Positions 8,605-11,991 of a stretch of DNA of 11,991 nucleotides are shown piece by piece. Position numbers and translations under genes: made by a program. The stretch spans positions 5,584 through 17,574 of the forward strand of contig DBBK01000048.1 in the NCBI GenBank assembly GCA_002292165.1. The letters are read 5' to 3'. The DNA comes from Brevundimonas sp. UBA986 (GTDB lineage: Bacteria; Pseudomonadota; Alphaproteobacteria; Caulobacterales; Caulobacteraceae). A model generated the notes under the pieces. It was not told the DNA's origin and made no database searches. It saw only the letters and a list, made by a program, of their open reading frames with translations. Positions within the stretch are counted from its first letter, which is position 1, and the number at the start of each line of letters is the position of its first letter.

Positions 8605-8634
8605 GGTTAAGCTCGCGACCGGTCGACGTTAACC
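8605..8634. repeat. GGTTAA/TTAACC inverted repeat around a CGACCGGTCG palindrome
   Basis: Six-base arms GGTTAA (8605-8610) and TTAACC (8629-8634) enclose 18 bases containing the perfect palindrome CGACCGGTCG (8616-8625). Read outward, the arms give TTAACCAC on the minus strand and TTAACCTT on the plus strand, each one mismatch from the CtrA half-site TTAACCAT known in Caulobacter. It is followed by CTTTTCC, but no gene on the plus strand lies upstream for it to terminate, so an operator role is more likely than a terminator. The function is inferred. Confidence 0.4.
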
Positions 8635-8688
8635 TTTTCCGGCCTCTTCAACTGGTTGGAGAAGCATTCCAAAAATGGGACGGCAAGG

Positions 8689-8710
8689 CTGAAAATGCGT
8701 GTTTTTTCAG
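8689..8710. repeat. CTGAAAA-N8-TTTTCAG dyad
   Basis: A perfect 7-bp inverted repeat with an 8-base spacer sits in the middle of the divergent intergenic region. Its low GC content makes it a weak RNA hairpin, while the two-fold symmetry and spacing fit a dimeric DNA-binding regulator. I do not recognise the cognate regulator. Confidence 0.35.
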
Positions 8711-8775
8711 AGGCTTTGCTGTTCGCGGACTGTGCTCCAATTGTAACATACCCTCGTTCTTTTCGTCGCCTGCGG

Positions 8776-8780
8776 GATTC
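8776..8780. promoter_or_regulatory. GATTC (GANTC) site, CcrM-type methylation motif
   Basis: GATTC lies 77 bases before the sugar-transferase ATG, just upstream of the candidate -35. GANTC is the adenine-methylation target of CcrM in Caulobacter and related alphaproteobacteria, where promoter-located sites can link transcription to the replication cycle. The motif is short and can occur by chance. Confidence 0.3.
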
Positions 8781-8783
8781 GTC

Positions 8784-8812
8784 TTGCACTGCACCATCGG
8801 GCGCCGCTTAAC
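8784..8812 (+). promoter_or_regulatory. Candidate promoter of the sugar transferase
   Basis: TTGCAC (8784-8789) is separated by 17 bases from CTTAAC (8807-8812), a plausible but weak -35/-10 pair 45 bases before the proposed ATG. The putative -10 overlaps the CtrA-like box, so a regulator bound there would compete with RNA polymerase. This is inferred from motif spacing alone. Confidence 0.22.
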
Positions 8813-8823
8813 ATGTCGGTAAC
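8808..8823 (+). promoter_or_regulatory. CtrA-like box TTAA-N7-GTAAC
   Basis: TTAA at 8808-8811, seven bases, then GTAAC at 8819-8823 differs by one base from the CtrA consensus TTAA-N7-TTAAC. It lies 34-49 bases upstream of the sugar-transferase ATG. CtrA is the cell-cycle response regulator of Caulobacterales and controls polar and envelope functions. The match is seen directly; binding is inferred. Confidence 0.38.
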
Positions 8824-8856
8824 TGGTTTTGGCGCGTGAGGGGTTTAGCGAGGGGC

Positions 8857-9555
8857 ATGTTCGACACTGTGTCGTCCGATCTGCGTCCCACCTCCCGGTC
8901 GGCTCCTTCGGGGCCGGGCGTCATCGCCGTTTCCGTCGCTCCCGTGATCACCGCCCGCCGCCGGCTGTCGATGGTGCTCAAGCGCCTGTTCGACGTGTTC
9001 TGCGCCCTGTCGGCCCTGATCGTCCTGGCGCCGGCCCTGATCGCCATCGCCGTCGCCGTCGCCCTTGAATCGCCGGGCCCGGTCCTGTTCCGCCAGCGCC
9101 GCACCGGCCAGGGCGGCAAGGTGTTCCGGATCATGAAGTTCCGCACCATGACGGTGACCGAGGACGGCGACGTCATCAAACACGCCAGCAAGAACGACAA
9201 GCGCGTCACCCGCATCGGCGGCTTCCTGCGCGAGACCAGCCTCGACGAACTGCCGCAGCTGTTCAACATCGTGCTCGGCGACATGTCGGTGGTGGGGCCA
9301 CGCCCGCACGCCCTGGCCCACGACGCCCACTACGGCGCCCTTCTGCCGCGCTACACCGACCGCTTCGCCGTGCGTCCGGGCCTGACCGGCTTCGCCCAGG
9401 TTCAGGGCCTGCGCGGCGAGATCCACGATCTGGACTGCATGGCCCGCCGGATCGACGCCGACTGCCACTATGCCGCCAGCTGGTCGTTCCGCAGCGACCT
9501 GATGCTGATCGTGCGCACCGTTCCCATGCTGGTGAAGCGCGTCAACGCCTACTGA
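8857..9555 (+). CDS. Polyprenyl-phosphate sugar-1-phosphate transferase (short type)
   Basis: This membrane-bound enzyme belongs to the bacterial sugar transferase family (WcaJ C-terminal/PglC-like). It starts polysaccharide or glycan assembly by moving a sugar-1-phosphate from a UDP-sugar to undecaprenyl phosphate on the inner membrane. In 232 residues it shows KRLFD at 42-46, a re-entrant membrane helix at about 44-70 broken by Pro59, ESPGPVLFRQRRTG at 71-84, FRIMKFRTM at 90-98, the catalytic Asp130-Glu131 in SLDELPQLFN, GDMSVVGPRP at 141-150 and RPGLTG at 173-178. The long N-terminal multi-pass domain of WcaJ/HfsE is absent, and residues 1-41 are a low-complexity tail. The ATG at 8857 is preferred; a GTG at 8836 would add 7 residues but has a poor ribosome site. 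Neighbours are not glycan genes, so the product is unclear: holdfast, capsule or other exopolysaccharide, as with the redundant HfsE/PssY/PssZ enzymes of Caulobacter. Sugar specificity cannot be read from sequence. Confidence 0.92.
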   Translation: MFDTVSSDLRPTSRSAPSGPGVIAVSVAPVITARRRLSMVLKRLFDVFCALSALIVLAPALIAIAVAVALESPGPVLFRQRRTGQGGKVFRIMKFRTMTVTEDGDVIKHASKNDKRVTRIGGFLRETSLDELPQLFNIVLGDMSVVGPRPHALAHDAHYGALLPRYTDRFAVRPGLTGFAQVQGLRGEIHDLDCMARRIDADCHYAASWSFRSDLMLIVRTVPMLVKRVNAY

Positions 9556-9562
9556 GGCGGTC

Positions 9563-9590
9563 CGCCGGGGATTTCCGGCGATGATTTTTT
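9563..9590 (+). terminator. Candidate terminator after the sugar transferase
   Basis: CGCCGG (9563-9568) pairs with CCGGCG (9575-9580), extended by one G-U pair, and a run of six T residues follows at 9585-9590. Four bases (ATGA) separate stem and T-run, which weakens the call. It starts 8 bases after the stop at 9555. Confidence 0.5.
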
Positions 9591-9667
9591 CGACCGATGG
9601 ATCAACGGCCAAGTTGAACGGCCACGGTCGTCTTCCCAATTGAACGTCTCCTTCCCGGAGATCTCCC

Positions 9668-10519
9668 ATGACCGATAGCGCTTCCCCCGTCTGGTTCATC
9701 ACCGGCTGTTCGACCGGCTTCGGCCGCGAACTGGCCGTCGCCCTGATCGACAGGGGCTATCGGGTGGTCGCCACCGCCCGAAATCCCGACGACCTGACCG
9801 ATCTGGCCGCATCGGGCGGCGACAATGTCCTGACCCTGAAGCTGGACGTCACAGACGCCGGTCAGGCCGAGGCGGCGGTCAAGGCGGCCGAGGCGCGCTT
9901 CGGCCGCATCGACGTCCTCGTGAACAATGCCGGCATCGGCTATTTCGCGGCCATCGAGGAGGCGGAGGAGGCCGAGGTCCGCCGCATGTTCGAGATCAAC
10001 GTCTGGGGTCTGATCCGCATGACCCAGCTGGTCCTGCCGGGCATGCGGGCGCAACGCTCGGGCACGGTGGTCAATGTCTCCTCCATGGGCGGGCTGCGCG
10101 GCTTCCCGGCGGTGGGCCACTACAACGGCACCAAATTCGCGGTCGAAGGCCTGTCCGAGGCCCTGTCGGCCGAGGTGGCGCCGCTGGGCATCAAGGTCCT
10201 GATCGTCGAGCCCTCGGGCTTCCGCACCGACTGGGCCGGGCGTTCGGCCAATGAATCGAGCATCACCATCGACGACTACGCCGAGACCGCCGGCGCCCGC
10301 CGCGCCGCCATCCGGGGCTATTCCGGCGCCCAGCCGGGCGATCCCAAGCGCGCCGTCGCGGCCATCATCCAGGCGGTCGAGACGGAGGACCCGCCGCTGC
10401 GCCTGCTGCTGGGCAAGACGGCGCTGGCCATGGGCCGCCAGAAGATCGAGATGATGCAGAAGGACTTCGACGCCTGGGCCGAGGTCACCGAGGGCGCGGA
10501 CTTCCCCGAGGGGCAGTAG
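9668..10519 (+). CDS. Classical short-chain dehydrogenase/reductase (SDR)
   Basis: This is a cytoplasmic NAD(P)(H)-dependent oxidoreductase of 283 residues with an N-terminal Rossmann fold. The cofactor loop TGCSTGFG is at 12-19, Asp60 lies in LDVTD, and NNAG is at 86-89. The catalytic tetrad is complete: Asn111, Ser139, Tyr152 and Lys156 (YNGTK). Arg38 in TARNP, just after the second strand, suggests a preference for NADP(H). Overall it resembles the 17-beta-hydroxysteroid-dehydrogenase-like SDR subgroup, a very broad assembly, so the substrate is unknown. The ATG has a CGGAG ribosome site 7 bases upstream. It follows the sugar transferase after a probable terminator and precedes dnaX by 87 bases, neither of which points to a pathway. 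Confidence 0.92.
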   Translation: MTDSASPVWFITGCSTGFGRELAVALIDRGYRVVATARNPDDLTDLAASGGDNVLTLKLDVTDAGQAEAAVKAAEARFGRIDVLVNNAGIGYFAAIEEAEEAEVRRMFEINVWGLIRMTQLVLPGMRAQRSGTVVNVSSMGGLRGFPAVGHYNGTKFAVEGLSEALSAEVAPLGIKVLIVEPSGFRTDWAGRSANESSITIDDYAETAGARRAAIRGYSGAQPGDPKRAVAAIIQAVETEDPPLRLLLGKTALAMGRQKIEMMQKDFDAWAEVTEGADFPEGQ

Positions 10520-10567
10520 GCGCCCCCGGACATCATCCCCGTCCTGTGCGGCCGATCCCCTTTCTTT

Positions 10568-10572
10568 GAGTC
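10568..10572. promoter_or_regulatory. GAGTC (GANTC) site upstream of dnaX
   Basis: GAGTC lies 34 bases before the dnaX ATG in an 87-base gap. It fits the CcrM adenine-methylation target of Caulobacterales. The surrounding TTTGAGTCGC and GGTAGGTTC could be a weak promoter, but neither element is a convincing consensus match. Confidence 0.25.
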
Positions 10573-10606
10573 GCTTCCACCGGGGCGTTCGCGGTAGGTT
10601 CGCCGC

Positions 10607-11991
10607 ATGAGCGATGTCGACCTTGATTCCGGTTCCCCCTGGGAAGAGGACCTGCCCGAGCGGGACGAAAACACCGACGACATGTTCGGCGCGCCGGCGG
10701 CTGTGCCTGCGCCCGTCGCGGCCCCGGCCGCCGCTGTCCCCGCTCCGACGCCTGTTCCCGTCAGCATCCCGGTTCCCGTCGAGGGCGAGGGTGAGGCCTA
10801 TACGGTTCTGGCCCGCAAATACCGGCCGCGCACCTTCGAGGACCTGATCGGTCAGGAGGCCATGGTCCGGACCCTGACCAACGCCTTCGCCACGGGCCGG
10901 ATCGCTCATGCCTTCATGCTGACCGGGGTCCGGGGGGTCGGCAAGACCACGACCGCGCGCCTGCTGGCCCGGGCCCTGAACAACCAGACCGACGTCATCG
11001 ACCGCCCGTCGCTGGAGCTCAGCGCCCACGGCGTCCACGACGCCGCCATCATGGCCGGCCAGCATATGGACGTGATGGAGATGGACGCGGCGTCCCATAC
11101 GGGCGTCAACGACATCCGCGACATCCTCGAGAGCGTCCGCTACGGCCCCGTCGAGGCCCGCTACAAGGTCTATGTGCTCGACGAGGTGCACATGCTGTCC
11201 AACCAGGCCTTCAACGCCCTGCTGAAGACCCTGGAAGAGCCGCCGCCGCACGCGAAGTTCATCTTCGCCACCACCGAGATTCGCAAGGTGCCGGTGACCA
11301 TCCTCAGCCGTTGCCAGCGCTTCGACCTGCGCCGCGTCGAGCCCGAGGTTCTGGTCGAACATCTGGGCCGGATCGCGGTGAAGGAGGGGATGAAGGTCGA
11401 GGACGACGCCCTGGCCCTGATCGCCCGCGCCGCCGAGGGTTCGGTTCGCGACGGCCTGTCGCTGCTGGATCAGGCCCTGGTCCAGGGCGAGCGTGGTGAG
11501 ACGGTGAAGACCGAGATCGTGCGCGACATGCTCGGTCTGGCCGACCGGTCCCAGACCATCGCCCTGTTCGAACAGATCATGGGCGGCCGCACGCCCGAGG
11601 CGCTGGAAACCTTCCGGACGCTGTACGGCTATGGCGCGGATCCCATTCAGGTGACCAACGACCTGCTGGAGCACTGCCACGCCGCTTCGGTGGCCAAGAT
11701 GCTGGGCCCGAACGCGACGCGCCTGCCCGCTGATCAGGCCAAGACCCTGGCGGCCATGGGCGCCGCGATCTCGGCCGGGACCCTGTCGCGCACCTGGCAG
11801 ATGCTTCTGAAAGGTCTGGAAGAAGTGCGGCGCGCGCCGAGCCCGGCCGATGCGGTCGAGATGATCATCGTCCGCCTCGCCTATGCCGCCGACCTGCCGG
11901 CGCCCGAGGATGCGCTGAAGAAGCTGCAGAACGGCGAGCCTCTGTCGCCCGGTTCGGGTGGCGGCGCTCCGCGCGGCGGCGGGGGAGGCGG
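10607..11991 (+). CDS. dnaX: DnaX, DNA polymerase III gamma/tau subunit (3' partial)
   Basis: DnaX is the ATPase of the clamp loader, which places the beta sliding clamp on DNA; its tau form also ties polymerase cores to the replisome. The frame is open to the right edge (461 codons visible). Residues 1-64 are an extension: acidic at 1-27, then Ala/Pro/Val-rich. The AAA+ core starts at Tyr65 (LARKYRP) with Walker A GVRGVGKTTT at 107-116 (Lys113), Walker B LDEVH around 191-195, sensor-1 ATTE at 221-224, the SRC motif with Arg235, and sensor-2 Arg281. The zinc module between Walker A and B has no cysteine, unlike the four-cysteine module of E. coli DnaX. The fragment ends in a Gly-rich linker before the tau-specific region. 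The start has only a weak GGTAGG ribosome site, but the acidic N-terminus and an absence of better options support it. Confidence 0.94.
   Translation, partial: MSDVDLDSGSPWEEDLPERDENTDDMFGAPAAVPAPVAAPAAAVPAPTPVPVSIPVPVEGEGEAYTVLARKYRPRTFEDLIGQEAMVRTLTNAFATGRIAHAFMLTGVRGVGKTTTARLLARALNNQTDVIDRPSLELSAHGVHDAAIMAGQHMDVMEMDAASHTGVNDIRDILESVRYGPVEARYKVYVLDEVHMLSNQAFNALLKTLEEPPPHAKFIFATTEIRKVPVTILSRCQRFDLRRVEPEVLVEHLGRIAVKEGMKVEDDALALIARAAEGSVRDGLSLLDQALVQGERGETVKTEIVRDMLGLADRSQTIALFEQIMGGRTPEALETFRTLYGYGADPIQVTNDLLEHCHAASVAKMLGPNATRLPADQAKTLAAMGAAISAGTLSRTWQMLLKGLEEVRRAPSPADAVEMIIVRLAYAADLPAPEDALKKLQNGEPLSPGSGGGAPRGGGGG

Larger units (their letters stand above)
8540..8856. promoter_or_regulatory. 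Divergent intergenic control region
   Basis: These 317 bases separate the minus-strand membrane protein/folC unit from the plus-strand sugar transferase. The stretch is visibly AT-richer than its surroundings, with runs such as AAAAA, TTTTTT and CTTTTCG, and I find no credible gene in it. It holds a TTAACC inverted repeat, a CTGAAAA/TTTTCAG dyad, a GATTC site, a possible promoter and a CtrA-like box, each listed separately. It must hold the promoter of the sugar transferase and probably that of the membrane protein/folC unit. Confidence 0.6.

Noticed and set aside
8607..8789. A 60-codon minus-strand frame with a GTG start inside the intergenic region
   Set aside because: It lacks a convincing ribosome site, its codon use is unlike the neighbours, and it covers the regulatory dyads; the product shows no coherent fold signal.
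8836..8856. GTG at 8836 as the start of the sugar transferase
   Set aside because: It has a poor ribosome site; the in-frame ATG at 8857 is preceded by GAGGGG-type purine runs, although the spacing there is not ideal either.
10529..10567. Possible terminator between the SDR gene and dnaX
   Set aside because: Only a 4-bp GGAC/GTCC stem with a 9-base loop, and the later T residues are interrupted and distant.
9602..11680. A 692-codon minus-strand open frame across the SDR gene and dnaX
   Set aside because: It runs opposite two clearly recognisable genes and through their intergenic gap, and its product has no family character.

Overview
This is a GC-rich window with dense coding and very short intergenic gaps. 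It most resembles an alphaproteobacterium of the Caulobacteraceae, possibly Brevundimonas. The evidence is the alphaproteobacterial form of AddA/AddB, a DnaX clamp-loader subunit without the usual zinc-binding cysteines and with an N-terminal Ala/Pro-rich extension, and TTAA-type (CtrA-like) and GANTC (CcrM-type) motifs in the largest intergenic region. The genus is inferred from protein character, since no marker gene is present.

Layout. Positions 1-6508 hold addB (5' end outside the window) and addA, overlapping by four bases on the + strand; together they encode the AddAB double-strand-break helicase-nuclease. After a 119-base leader with several small dyads comes trxA (6628-6969), a classical thioredoxin. 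A perfect 14-bp stem with a T-tract (6992-7025) closes trxA and lies just beyond the stop of the convergent minus-strand gene folC (7027-8319). Upstream of folC, on the same strand, is a 55-residue single-pass membrane protein (8372-8539) that probably shares its transcript.

From 8540 to 8856 is the only sizeable intergenic region. It is AT-richer than the rest, has divergent genes on its two sides, and carries a TTAACC inverted repeat, a CTGAAAA/TTTTCAG dyad, a GATTC site and a near-match to a full CtrA box. To the right lie a short polyprenyl-phosphate sugar-1-phosphate transferase (8857-9555), a candidate terminator, a classical short-chain dehydrogenase/reductase (9668-10519), and dnaX (from 10607), which runs off the right edge inside a Gly-rich linker.

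Functionally the window is mainly housekeeping: DNA break repair, redox, folate, replication, and the first step of an envelope polysaccharide. I see no mobile element, phage gene, CRISPR array, tRNA or rRNA, and no evidence of a new multi-gene system. The points most worth a second look are the unnamed small membrane protein before folC, the motif-rich divergent control region at 8540-8856, and the isolated sugar-phosphate transferase.
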